64,000 nucleotides of DNA from Alphaproteobacteria bacterium PA2 (lineage in GTDB: Bacteria; Pseudomonadota; Alphaproteobacteria; Caulobacterales; Caulobacteraceae), in contig NKIZ01000001.1 of the NCBI GenBank assembly GCA_002256425.1, positions 1,771,001-1,835,000 on the forward strand, read 5' to 3'. The position numbers and the translations under genes were made by a program. Positions 46,898 to 55,004 of this stretch are shown here, piece by piece (the first letter of the stretch is position 1; the number at the start of each line of letters is the position of its first letter). The notes beneath the pieces were generated by a model. It made no database searches. It was not told the DNA's origin and worked only from the letters and a program-made list of their open reading frames with translations.

Positions 46898-47374
46898 TCA
46901 GGCCTGCAGATTTCTCAGGCGTTCCAGGGCGCCCTGCAGGATCCATCCCGCCGCCATCTGGTCCACCAGGTCTGCGCGCCTGGACCGGGAGGCGTCAAAC
47001 TCATCAATCAACACCCTGTTGACCGCCACGGTTGACAGTCGCTCATCCCAGAAGGCGATCAGCAGACCTTCACGCAGGCGCAGCAGGTTGCGGGCGAAGG
47101 CCCGGTTGGACTGGCAGCGGGTTCCTTCCGTGCCGTCCATGTTGACGGGCAAGCCAATCACAAGCCCGGCCGCCTCCCGATCATCCATCAGCTTGAACAG
47201 GGCCGCAGCGTCGAGGCTGAACTTGGTCTTCTCAAGGGTCTTCAGGGGGGAGGATATGGTCCTGGTCGGATCGCTGACCGCCACGCCTATGGTCTTTTCC
47301 CCCAGATCCAGCCCGAAAAGCGCGCCCAGACGGGGCAAATGCGCGGGAAGGTCTGTAAGTTCAACGACGGCCAT
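46898..47374 (-). CDS. ruvX: YqgF/RuvX-type Holliday junction resolvase-like protein
   Basis: 158 residues with the RNase H-like fold: FGLDLGEKTIGVAVSD near the N-terminus (catalytic Asp), VIGLPVNMDGTEG near 73, and WDERLSTVAVNRVL near 109 (second acidic site). The family is implicated in 16S rRNA 5'-end maturation and called a putative Holliday junction resolvase. It lies upstream of pyrB on the same strand and divergent from gatC, a neighbourhood I recall in other alphaproteobacteria. Confidence 0.93.
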   Translation of the reverse strand: MAVVELTDLPAHLPRLGALFGLDLGEKTIGVAVSDPTRTISSPLKTLEKTKFSLDAAALFKLMDDREAAGLVIGLPVNMDGTEGTRCQSNRAFARNLLRLREGLLIAFWDERLSTVAVNRVLIDEFDASRSRRADLVDQMAAGWILQGALERLRNLQA

Positions 47375-47431
47375 GGGGGTGCATAACCCGTGGCGCTGCG
47401 GGCACCAAGGGGCCTAAGTCCACAGCAAGTC

Positions 47432-47459
47432 TTGTCAAAGCCGCCCTGCCGCGGCTAAC
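47432..47459 (+). promoter_or_regulatory. Candidate promoter for gatCA
   Basis: TTGTCA at 47432-47437 and GCTAAC at 47454-47459, 16 bp apart, resemble the Caulobacter housekeeping promoter, whose -10 box is GCTANAWC. The gatC ribosome site AAGGAGGG follows at 47476-47483. Confidence 0.45.
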
Positions 47460-47487
47460 CCACACCTTACAGATCAAGGAGGGCCCC

Positions 47488-47775
47488 ATGGCCATCGACG
47501 CGGCGACCGTACGCAAGGTCGCCAGGCTGGCGCGCATCGCCCAGCCGGAAGAACGCCTGGAGCCGCTGGCCAAGGAGCTGAGCGGTATCATGGCCTGGAT
47601 CGAGCAGCTGGCCGAAGTGGACACGGACGGCGTGGTCCCGATGACCTCTGCCGTCTCCATGCCCATGCCCCTTCGCGAGGATGTGGTGACAGACGGCGGC
47701 GATGCGAATGTCGTCCTGTCCAATGCGCCGAAGTCCTCCGGCGGGTTCTTTGTCGTGCCCAAGGTGGTGGAATAG
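47488..47775 (+). CDS. gatC: Asp/Glu-tRNA amidotransferase subunit C
   Basis: 95 residues: VRKVARLARIAQPEE near the N-terminus, VDTDGVVPMTSAVSMPMPLREDVV in the middle (only the conserved spacing is noted here), and the Pro/Val-rich end. It stabilises the GatA-GatB complex, which converts misacylated Glu-tRNA-Gln and Asp-tRNA-Asn. A strong ribosome site, AAGGAGGG, lies 4 nt before its ATG. gatA begins right after its stop (TAGATG). Confidence 0.95.
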   Translation: MAIDAATVRKVARLARIAQPEERLEPLAKELSGIMAWIEQLAEVDTDGVVPMTSAVSMPMPLREDVVTDGGDANVVLSNAPKSSGGFFVVPKVVE

Positions 47776-49248
47776 ATGTCCGACCTCACACGCATGACTC
47801 TGAAGGCCGCCCTCGACGGCCTGGAAGCCAGGACGTTTTCGTCGGTCGAACTGACGCAGGCGCATATCGACGCCGTGGCCCAGTCCCGCGCCCTGAACGC
47901 CTTCATACTGGAGACGCCGGATCAGGCCCTGGCCATGGCCCGGGATGCCGACGACCGGCGGGCGAAGGGGGAGGCCGGTCCTCTCACCGGCGCGCCCCTG
48001 GGCATCAAGGACCTGTTCTGCACCAAGGGCGTCCGCACCACGGCCTGCTCGAATATTCTCGGCAACTTTGTTCCCGAGTATGAGTCCACGGTCACCTCGC
48101 ATCTCTGGCGGGACGGGGCGGTCATGCTGGGCAAGCTCAACCTCGATGAGTTCGCCATGGGCTCGTCGAACGAGACCTCCGCCTTTGGCTCGGTGGTCAA
48201 TCCGTGGCGGCGTAGTGGCAGTAATGCAAGTTTGACCCCTGGCGGTTCGTCCGGTGGTTCTGCGGCGTCGGTTGCGGCCGACCTCTGCCTGGGGGCAACC
48301 GCGACTGACACAGGCGGATCCATCCGCCAGCCGGCCGCCTTTACGGGGACGGTCGGCATCAAGCCAACCTATGGCCGATGCTCGCGCTGGGGCGTTGTGG
48401 CCTTCGCCTCGTCTCTCGATCAGGCCGGCCCCATAGCCAAGACGGTGGAAGACGCCGCAATCCTGCTCAAGTCCATGGCGGGCCATGACCCCAAGGACGC
48501 CACCAGCCTGGACGTCGACACCCCGGATTTCGCCAGTTTTGTCGGCAAGTCGGTCAAGGGCCTGCGGATCGGCATTCCGAAAGAGTATCGGGTAGACGGC
48601 ATGCCGCCGGAAATCGACGCTCTCTGGGAACAGGGTATCGCCTGGCTGAAGGAAGCCGGCTGCGAGATTGTCGAGGTCTCCCTGCCGCACACCAAATACG
48701 CCCTGCCGGCCTATTACATCGTCGCTCCGGCCGAAGCCTCCTCGAACCTCGCCCGCTATGACGGCATGCGCTACGGCCTGCGGGTCGAGGGCGGCAACCT
48801 GACCGAGACCTACGAAAACACCCGGGCCAAGGGCTTTGGCGAGGAAGTGAAACGCCGCATCCTGATCGGCACCTATGTGCTCTCGGCTGGATACTACGAC
48901 GCTTACTATCTCAAGGCGCTCAAGGTCCGTCGCCGAATCGCCGATGATTTCGAGCAGGCCTTCGGCAAGGTCGACGCCCTGCTGACCCCGACAGCGCCCT
49001 CCGCAGCCTTCGGCCTTGGGGAAAACGCCGATGACCCGGTCGCCATGTACCTGAATGACATCTTCACGGTGACGGTGAACCTGGCAGGCCTTCCGGGCAT
49101 GAGCATACCGGCCGGCGTTGACGCCAATGGCCTGCCCCTGGGACTTCAGCTGATTGGCCGAACCCTGGATGAGGGGACCCTGTTCTCTCTGGGCGGGGCT
49201 CTGGAAAAGGCGGCGGACTTCCGGGCAAAGCCGACCCGTTGGTGGTAG
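47776..49248 (+). CDS. gatA: Asp/Glu-tRNA amidotransferase subunit A
   Basis: 490 residues of the amidase-signature family: the catalytic Lys in [10 protein letters not shown] (about 76), the Ser-cis-Ser of the signature in [17 protein letters not shown] (about 154-170) and [10 protein letters not shown] with the nucleophile Ser near 178. It releases ammonia from glutamine for transamidation by GatB. It directly follows gatC and is followed by a bidirectional hairpin. gatB is 486 nt downstream, separated by a gene on the other strand. Confidence 0.97.
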   Translation: MSDLTRMTLKAALDGLEARTFSSVELTQAHIDAVAQSRALNAFILETPDQALAMARDADDRRAKGEAGPLTGAPLGIKDLFCTKGVRTTACSNILGNFVPEYESTVTSHLWRDGAVMLGKLNLDEFAMGSSNETSAFGSVVNPWRRSGSNASLTPGGSSGGSAASVAADLCLGATATDTGGSIRQPAAFTGTVGIKPTYGRCSRWGVVAFASSLDQAGPIAKTVEDAAILLKSMAGHDPKDATSLDVDTPDFASFVGKSVKGLRIGIPKEYRVDGMPPEIDALWEQGIAWLKEAGCEIVEVSLPHTKYALPAYYIVAPAEASSNLARYDGMRYGLRVEGGNLTETYENTRAKGFGEEVKRRILIGTYVLSAGYYDAYYLKALKVRRRIADDFEQAFGKVDALLTPTAPSAAFGLGENADDPVAMYLNDIFTVTVNLAGLPGMSIPAGVDANGLPLGLQLIGRTLDEGTLFSLGGALEKAADFRAKPTRWW

Positions 49249-49274
49249 GCGAAAGTCCCTGAGCTCCAGGCAAC

Positions 49275-49310
49275 AAAAAGCCCCCAAGCCGGACCGGCGA
49301 AGGGGCTTTT
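49275..49310. terminator. Bidirectional terminator between gatA and the small secreted gene
   Basis: AAAAGCCCC and GGGGCTTTT (49276-49284 and 49302-49310) form a 9-bp stem with a GC-rich loop that can itself fold (GCCGG-ACCGGC). T-runs lie on both strands. It can end gatA and the convergent 97-residue gene. Confidence 0.85.
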
Positions 49311-49333
49311 CATTATGGGGTCGAAGGGACCGC

Positions 49334-49627
49334 TTACGGCTTGGGCAGCTTGTCCAGGTCAGCCTGAACGGTGGCCAGGATTTCGTCGGTCAGGGCGCCC
49401 TGGCTGAGGGGCTGAAGGGCCTTCAGGGTCATGGCCTTGAACTGGTCGAACGCCGGATGCGAGGTCAGCATCGGGACGTCCTTGTCGAGAATCGCCTTGG
49501 TGGCAGGGTTGGCGGCCAGATCTTCGATGGTGGTGGTTTCGACGTTCGGCGCGTCGGCAGCCAGGGCGGCGCCCGCGGCGAGGATCATGGACAGGCCAGC
49601 GAGGCTGGCGGCGAGCATCTTCTTCAT
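49334..49627 (-). CDS. Small secreted protein of unknown function
   Basis: 97 residues from ATG 49627, with an AAGGAA ribosome site upstream. The open frame extends to 49693, but ATG 49627 gives a proper signal peptide (MKKMLAASLAGLSMIL to about AALA, residue 24). The mature 73 residues are acidic and helical, with Leu/Ala-rich patterning (ILDKDVPMLTSHPAFDQFKA, TDEILATVQADLDKLP). I do not recognise the family. It splits gatA and gatB on the opposite strand and has its own terminator, so it is an independent unit. Confidence 0.75.
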   Translation of the reverse strand: MKKMLAASLAGLSMILAAGAALAADAPNVETTTIEDLAANPATKAILDKDVPMLTSHPAFDQFKAMTLKALQPLSQGALTDEILATVQADLDKLPKP

Positions 49628-49733
49628 GGTCGGGTTCCTTCCCGGGGAGGTTTTTGGTGGCGGCAGAAAGCGCGATTTCATTGACTTGCGCAAGACACTT
49701 CCGCTTCGGCGCGGGCGGCACTAGAAGCAAGGC

Positions 49734-51197
49734 ATGTCTGATACCTCAAAGCTGATACAGGGCCGCACCGGCCAGTGGGAAATTGTTCTGGGCCTGGAAA
49801 TCCACGCCCAGGTCGCCTCGAACGCCAAGCTGTTTTCCGGAGCCGCCGTCGGTTTCGGGGCGGGACCGAACCAGCAGGTCAGCCTGGTGGATGCGGCCAT
49901 GCCCGGCATGCTGCCGGTGATCAACCGCCACTGTGTCGAGCAGGCGGTGAGGACCGGCCTCGGCCTCAAGGCGCAGATCAATCTGCGAAGCCTGTTTGAC
50001 CGGAAGAACTACTTCTATCCGGATCTGCCGCAGGGCTATCAGATCAGCCAGTTCAAGGACCCGATCGTCGGAGAGGGCGAGGTTATCGTCGAGCGCGACG
50101 ACGGTTCGACCTTCACGGTCGGGATCGAGCGCCTGCACCTGGAACAGGACGCCGGCAAGAGCCTGCACGATCAGGATCCCAACGCCACATATGTTGACCT
50201 GAACCGGGCCGGCACCGCCCTGATGGAAATCGTCTCCCGTCCCGACATGCGCTCGGCGGAGGAGGCGGCGGCCTATGTGAAGAAGGTCCGCACCATCCTG
50301 GTTTATCTGGGCACCTGCGACGGCGACATGGAGAAGGGCAATCTCCGCGCCGACGTGAACGTCTCCGTACGTCGTCCGGGCGAGGGCCTGGGCACCCGCT
50401 GCGAGATCAAGAACGTCAATTCCTACCGCTATATCCAGCAGGCCATCGAGTATGAGGCCCGCCGTCAGGTCGAGATTCTTGAGGATGGCGGCAAGATCGA
50501 TCAGGAGACCCGGCTGTTTGACCCGACAAAGGTTGAAACGCGCTCCATGCGGTCCAAGGAAGAGGCGCACGACTATCGTTACTTCCCGGATCCGGACCTC
50601 CTGCCCCTGGAGCTTGATCCCGCCTGGGTCAAGGCGATCGAAGAGTCGCTTCCGGAACTGCCGGACGCCAAGAAGGAGCGGCTGCAGTCGCAGTATGGCC
50701 TGACTGCCTACGACGCCGGCGTGCTGATCATCGAGCAAGCCAGGGCGGACTATTTCGAAGCCGCGGCCAAGGGCCGCGACGCCAAGCTGGTGTCAAACTG
50801 GGTGACCAATGAGCTGGCGGCCAAGCTGACGGCAGGAAGCCTCGACATCGAGGACAGCCCGCTGAAGCCTGACGAGATCGCCGAACTGGTGGCTCTGATC
50901 GAAGAAGGGGTCATCTCCTCCAAGATCGCCAAGGATGTGTTTGAGCGCATGTGGGCGGGCGAAGGCCGCCCGCGGGGCATTGTTGAGGCCCAGGGCCTGC
51001 AGCAGGTTTCGGATACGGGCGCGCTGGAGAAGATCATTGACGACCTGATCGCCGGAAATCCCGGTCAGGCGGCGTCTGTGAAGGAAAAGCCGCAGGCCAT
51101 CGGCTGGTTCGTGGGCCAGGTGATGAAGGCGACCGGGGGCAAGGCCAATCCCGGGACGGTCAATCAGCTGCTGAAGTCAAAACTCGGCATCGACTAG
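49734..51197 (+). CDS. gatB: Asp/Glu-tRNA amidotransferase subunit B
   Basis: 487 residues: [20 protein letters not shown] at the start, [20 protein letters not shown] near 87, [20 protein letters not shown] near 157, and the YqeY-like tRNA-binding C-terminal domain (about 335-487). It activates the misacylated tRNA carboxylate with ATP and receives ammonia from GatA. A strong terminator follows. It is not directly adjacent to gatA here; one foreign gene lies between. Confidence 0.97.
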   Translation: MSDTSKLIQGRTGQWEIVLGLEIHAQVASNAKLFSGAAVGFGAGPNQQVSLVDAAMPGMLPVINRHCVEQAVRTGLGLKAQINLRSLFDRKNYFYPDLPQGYQISQFKDPIVGEGEVIVERDDGSTFTVGIERLHLEQDAGKSLHDQDPNATYVDLNRAGTALMEIVSRPDMRSAEEAAAYVKKVRTILVYLGTCDGDMEKGNLRADVNVSVRRPGEGLGTRCEIKNVNSYRYIQQAIEYEARRQVEILEDGGKIDQETRLFDPTKVETRSMRSKEEAHDYRYFPDPDLLPLELDPAWVKAIEESLPELPDAKKERLQSQYGLTAYDAGVLIIEQARADYFEAAAKGRDAKLVSNWVTNELAAKLTAGSLDIEDSPLKPDEIAELVALIEEGVISSKIAKDVFERMWAGEGRPRGIVEAQGLQQVSDTGALEKIIDDLIAGNPGQAASVKEKPQAIGWFVGQVMKATGGKANPGTVNQLLKSKLGID

Positions 51198-51207
51198 GCG
51201 GATACGG

Positions 51208-51236
51208 AAAGGGGGGCCTGAGAGCCCCCCTTTTTT
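51208..51236 (+). terminator. Terminator after gatB
   Basis: GGGGGGC (51211-51217), a 6-nt loop and GCCCCCC (51224-51230), with AAA before and T6 (51231-51236) after. It lies 11 nt past the gatB stop. Confidence 0.95.
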
Positions 51237-51243
51237 GTCCTGC

Positions 51244-53304
51244 CTATTTGGCGGTCCAGCGGTCCAGCCAGTTGAAGACGGTGTCATGCCATTGAAGTCC
51301 GTTTTCGGGCTTCAGGACCCAGTGGTTCTCATCCGGGAAGTAAAGGAACTGGCTTGGCACCCCCTTGCGCTGAAGGGCAGTGAATGTGCCCAGGCCCTGC
51401 TCCAGGGGGACCCGGAAGTCGTTCTGGCCATGGATCACCAGCTCCGGCACATTCCACTTGGCCACGTGATTGACCGGGTTGAAGGCCTGATAGCCCTTGG
51501 GATTGTCATAGGGCGTGCCGCCATTCTCCCATTCAGAGAACCAGAGTTCTTCGGTGGAATAGCCCATGGCGTGGGTGTCGAAGAGCCCGTCATGATTGAC
51601 AAGGCACTTCCAGGGCTTTGACCAGTTCCCGGCGATCCAGTTGATCATGAAGCCGCCATAGGAGCCGCCCAGGGCGCAGGCGCGATCGCCATCCAGGAAG
51701 GAATACTTCCCGAGGGCGTAGGCCCAGCCCTTCTGAAGGTCCTCCAGCGGCCGGTCGCCCCAGTGCTGGGAGATCGCGTCCGTAAAGCCTTGACCGTAAC
51801 CGGTCGAGCCGTGGAAATCGATCATGACCACGGCATAGCCACGCCCGGCATAGGTCTGGGCGTTCCAGCGATAGTGGAAGAGGTTGCCGAAGCTGCCCTG
51901 GGGGCCGCCATGGATCAGGAAGGCGACCGGATAGGTCTTGCCCGGCTGATAGTCAGCGGGCTTCACCACATAGCCATGGACCGTCTCGCCGTTCCAGCCA
52001 GGGAAGGTGAACTGTTCAGCCTCGCCCATGGTGATGGCGGCCAGGCGCTCGGCATTGTGGTCTGTGAGGGGAACAGGCGACTTGGCGCCGGTCTTCAGGT
52101 GGTAGACCTGGGCAGGCGTCTTGAGATTGTCCTGGGTCAGGAGCAGGCCATCCTTGGCGAAGTCGAAATCAGCGACGTGGCCCTGGCCGGTGATCGCGGT
52201 TGGGGCTCCGCCCTTGGCGACCGAGAAGGCGAAGATCCGGGTCTGGCCCAGATCCTGGGCAATGCCGAAGATGGTCTTTCCATCCCTGGACCATTTGAAG
52301 CTCTCGACGGACCGGTCCCAGCTTGGGGCGAGCTCTCTTGTGATCCCTGTCTTCAGATCGCGGACCATCAGACCGTTGCGGTCGGACTCGAAACCCGGAC
52401 GCTTCATGGCCAACCAGGCCAGCTTTGAGCCATCCGGGGAAATTGCCGGAGCCGCATCTCCCGCCAGATTGCCTGCGGTCAGATTGGCTGGCGCACCTTG
52501 GCCAGAAAGCGAGACCTTGAAGAGATCGAAATTGGTCTGCCAAGGCTCGTCCCTGCCAGCGATCCGCGCCGAAAAGATCACGGCGGCGCTGTCGGCCGTG
52601 AAGGTGAAGTCACCCTCATCGCCGAAGGGCTTGGAGGGCGTGTCGCCATCAAAACCGGGGGTCAGCTCCACGGCGGCGCCGGCGCCAACTCCGTTCTCAT
52701 CCAGAGACAGGGCGAACAGGTGGTTCTTGGTTCCGTCGGCCCATTCGTCCCAATGCCTGACGAAGAGCTTGTCATAGACCTTGCCGGATTGTGGCTTGGG
52801 CGCTTCGTTGCGGGAGACCGTGCACTCCAGCGTCTTGCAGTCCGGATAAACGGCCAATCCGACCACGAGGGACTTGCCGTCAGGCGCCAGACGGAAGGCC
52901 TGGACGGGGAGGGGGAGTTTGGTGACCTGGGTCGCCTTTGCGCCATCAGCGTCCGTCTTCCAGACCTGGGGAGATCCAGACCTCGAAGACATGAAATAGA
53001 TCCAGCGTCCGTCCGTCGACCAGCGACCAGAGGACGCGCCGCCATCTGATATGGCCATGCGTTGTGGAGTCGAAGCCTTGGCGGAAAGGTCCAGGCGCCA
53101 AAGGCTTTGTACGCCACGATTCTTTGCCCAATCGGTTGAACGGAGTTGGTAGATGGCGAAGGCGCCCGAGGGGGACACCCTCACGTCGGCAACCCTCTCA
53201 AAACTGCCCATATCCTTTGGGGTCAGTCCCTTGATGTCGCCGGCCAGGGCCGAAGAAGCGGCTGATAGCGTGAGGGCCGCTAGGGCGAACAAAAGACGGC
53301 GCAT
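51244..53304 (-). CDS. S9 family peptidase (prolyl oligopeptidase/acylaminoacyl peptidase type), secreted
   Basis: 686 residues: a signal peptide (about 1-22, cleavage near ALAG), an N-terminal beta-propeller (WD40-like TolB repeats such as SPDGSKLAWLAM), and a C-terminal alpha/beta hydrolase. The nucleophile Ser lies in GGSYGGFM, Asp in HGQNDFRV and His in DENHWV, the S9 order. It should cleave short peptides in the periplasm. It has no coupling with neighbours: gatB's terminator is on one side and a 576-bp gene-poor region is upstream. Confidence 0.93.
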   Translation of the reverse strand: MRRLLFALAALTLSAASSALAGDIKGLTPKDMGSFERVADVRVSPSGAFAIYQLRSTDWAKNRGVQSLWRLDLSAKASTPQRMAISDGGASSGRWSTDGRWIYFMSSRSGSPQVWKTDADGAKATQVTKLPLPVQAFRLAPDGKSLVVGLAVYPDCKTLECTVSRNEAPKPQSGKVYDKLFVRHWDEWADGTKNHLFALSLDENGVGAGAAVELTPGFDGDTPSKPFGDEGDFTFTADSAAVIFSARIAGRDEPWQTNFDLFKVSLSGQGAPANLTAGNLAGDAAPAISPDGSKLAWLAMKRPGFESDRNGLMVRDLKTGITRELAPSWDRSVESFKWSRDGKTIFGIAQDLGQTRIFAFSVAKGGAPTAITGQGHVADFDFAKDGLLLTQDNLKTPAQVYHLKTGAKSPVPLTDHNAERLAAITMGEAEQFTFPGWNGETVHGYVVKPADYQPGKTYPVAFLIHGGPQGSFGNLFHYRWNAQTYAGRGYAVVMIDFHGSTGYGQGFTDAISQHWGDRPLEDLQKGWAYALGKYSFLDGDRACALGGSYGGFMINWIAGNWSKPWKCLVNHDGLFDTHAMGYSTEELWFSEWENGGTPYDNPKGYQAFNPVNHVAKWNVPELVIHGQNDFRVPLEQGLGTFTALQRKGVPSQFLYFPDENHWVLKPENGLQWHDTVFNWLDRWTAK

Positions 53305-53880
53305 GGACGGTCGAATCCTTGGAGCGATGGGTCAGGTGGTTCGCTAGCATGGTGCGCTCTGGCGAGCCAATAAAGCGCGCACCCGATCAGGCGAGTTCAG
53401 AGGGCACCTGCGGTCATGGCGTTGTGCTTTTTGTGGTCGTCACCGACCTGCAGAAGCGGCGTGTAGACGTAGATGTTCCTGCAGGCGTTGCTCACCGCCC
53501 GGGTAATGGCAAGGTCCGCAGGTAAGACTTCCGTTGTCGCCATGGGTTCATTCCGCTGAATGCGGTGACGCTAGGGTGATTGGCGCCGGAGCCGAAATGG
53601 AATTGCTGTACGACCTGAAATTGCGATCGTTCAGGTCGAGAGCCAAATCGATCGACCGGTCCGGCAGACAGGACCGCGACAGTTTGTCGCGGCGTTTAGT
53701 GGCCAACTCTACCGTGTAAATACTCAAAATCGGGGATTCAGCGCGTCAAATGGACTGAAATTACAGACAGGCCTAGCGGCGCTTAACTATATCTTCAGCG
53801 AAGGTCGACTTTCCTGAACGCATCGGACTTGGGGCGGGCTCCAGAATGGAACCCGGAGAGTCAGAAAAAGGATCGAACTC
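53305..53880. other. Gene-poor region with a 9-bp inverted repeat
   Basis: I see no convincing gene in these 576 bp; short frames at 53319-53525 and 53534-53719 have no recognisable product. A perfect inverted repeat, CGACCTGAA/TTCAGGTCG with a 10-nt spacer, lies at 53611-53638. The 3' half is richer in A/T, has a TTAAC half site at about 53791, and ends in the ribosome site AAAAAGGA of the Sel1-like gene. It should hold the promoters of the S9 peptidase and the Sel1-like gene, and perhaps a small RNA. Confidence 0.4.
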
Positions 53881-54150
53881 ATGCTTGCGAGCGTGGAATC
53901 GGAAGTCGGACTGCCCTTGCCGGGGCCAAACGCCACCGGCGATGAACTGTTCAAGATGGGCCTCCTCTATTCAACTGGACAGGGTGGAGCGCCGCTGGAC
54001 TATGTTTCAGCGCACATGCTCTTCAACCTGGCGGCCATGCGCGGCTCCAACGAGGCCAAGGTCTATCGTAAGGAACTGAGCCAAGAGATGGGCTCGGAAG
54101 AAGTGGCTGAAGCGCAACGCGCCGCGCGCGAGTGGCTGGCCCACGGCTAG
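53881..54150 (+). CDS. Small Sel1-like repeat protein
   Basis: 89 residues with one Sel1/TPR-like repeat pair: GDELFKMGLLYSTGQGG at about 20-36, then YVSAHMLFNLAAMRGSNEAKVYR, and the end AQRAAREWL. The ATG at 53881 is preceded by AAGGA with a 9-nt spacer. Sel1-like repeats mediate protein contacts. There is no signal peptide, so it is cytoplasmic. It is convergent with hfsD (16 nt between stops). Whether it belongs to the holdfast functional group is unknown. Confidence 0.75.
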   Translation: MLASVESEVGLPLPGPNATGDELFKMGLLYSTGQGGAPLDYVSAHMLFNLAAMRGSNEAKVYRKELSQEMGSEEVAEAQRAAREWLAHG

Positions 54151-54166
54151 ACGGGTCCGACAGGGG

Positions 54167-54916
54167 TCAGTAGGTTTTCTGGCCCAGGGCGTAGTTGAAT
54201 CCGAACTGGATCGGCGAGAGGTCCCGGAAGTACTGCTGGACGAAGAGGGTTGCGTTGGCGACCCCGCTCTTCGGCACATAGACGATATCAAATCGACGCA
54301 GCGGTATCAGCTCGGCTGCGCCTGAGGTCAGCCCTTTCTGCAGGTTGACCGTGCGGATCATGCCACGGCCATCCGGGCCGCGTCGCAGGATGATGACCTT
54401 TCTCCGATCTGAAGAATTCAGGAAGTCGCCAGCCTGGATCACGGCGCGCAGGGCGTCGCCGTCACCGACCAGGTCAAAAACACCAGGATTCTTGACCTCT
54501 CCTCCCACAAACACCTTCAAGGGCGCCGCCTTTGGCGTGATGTCCACCTGCGGTCGGAGCAGTTGGACCGAATAACTGCGGACCAGGGCGTCATGCAGTT
54601 CGTCCAGGGTGCGGTCCGCAGCCATGTGACTGCCAATCAGGGGCAGGGTGATGCGACCGTCCGGTTGAACGATCACAGCCTTGGACAGCTCAGGCGCGGT
54701 CGGAATGCTGACGTCGAGCTCGTCACCCGGGTAGAATCGATAGGGCGGCTCGTAGTCGCTCCAGGTCGCATAGGGAATATTGCCGAACTCGCCGGCCGGG
54801 GTCTGGGCCCTGATTTCCAGTTTCGCGCCGCCTGATGTCCGCGGGTTGGCGCAGCCGGCTCCCAGCAGCACGAGGATGATGGCGAGACCGGTCATGGAGG
54901 CGTGGCGGCTAGGCAT
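54167..54916 (-). CDS. hfsD: Holdfast polysaccharide export lipoprotein HfsD (Wza-type)
   Basis: 249 residues from ATG 54916; GTG 54922 and ATG 54895 are alternatives, with no strong ribosome site to decide. The lipoprotein signal ends at Cys22 (LVLLGAGC). The polysaccharide-export domain follows (YRFYPGDELDVSIPTAPEL, near 55) and an SLBB-like domain (VFVGGEVKNPGVFDL, near 130). It should form the outer-membrane exit channel for the holdfast polymer. It is divergent from hfsA, whereas I recall hfsD leading a hfsDAB operon in C. crescentus, so the gene appears inverted here. Confidence 0.9.
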   Translation of the reverse strand: MPSRHASMTGLAIILVLLGAGCANPRTSGGAKLEIRAQTPAGEFGNIPYATWSDYEPPYRFYPGDELDVSIPTAPELSKAVIVQPDGRITLPLIGSHMAADRTLDELHDALVRSYSVQLLRPQVDITPKAAPLKVFVGGEVKNPGVFDLVGDGDALRAVIQAGDFLNSSDRRKVIILRRGPDGRGMIRTVNLQKGLTSGAAELIPLRRFDIVYVPKSGVANATLFVQQYFRDLSPIQFGFNYALGQKTY

Positions 54917-55004
54917 GGTCACGAAGGTTAATGAGAATGGGTAATAGATCGTTAATGGTCCGGCGCGAGGTTCAGGGGGTCAAGGCTAGAAAAGTCGAAA
55001 TTCC
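54917..55004. promoter_or_regulatory. hfsD/hfsA divergent promoter region with CtrA-like box
   Basis: GTTAATG occurs twice (54927-54933 and 54951-54957). The second copy is part of GTAA-N7-TTAA at 54941-54955, seven of eight bases of the CtrA box TTAA-N7-TTAA. It would suit cell-cycle control of both divergent genes. By-eye match. Confidence 0.45.

Noticed and set aside
47467..49287. 606-residue minus-strand frame
   Set aside because: Antisense to gatC and gatA, both with clear family motifs.
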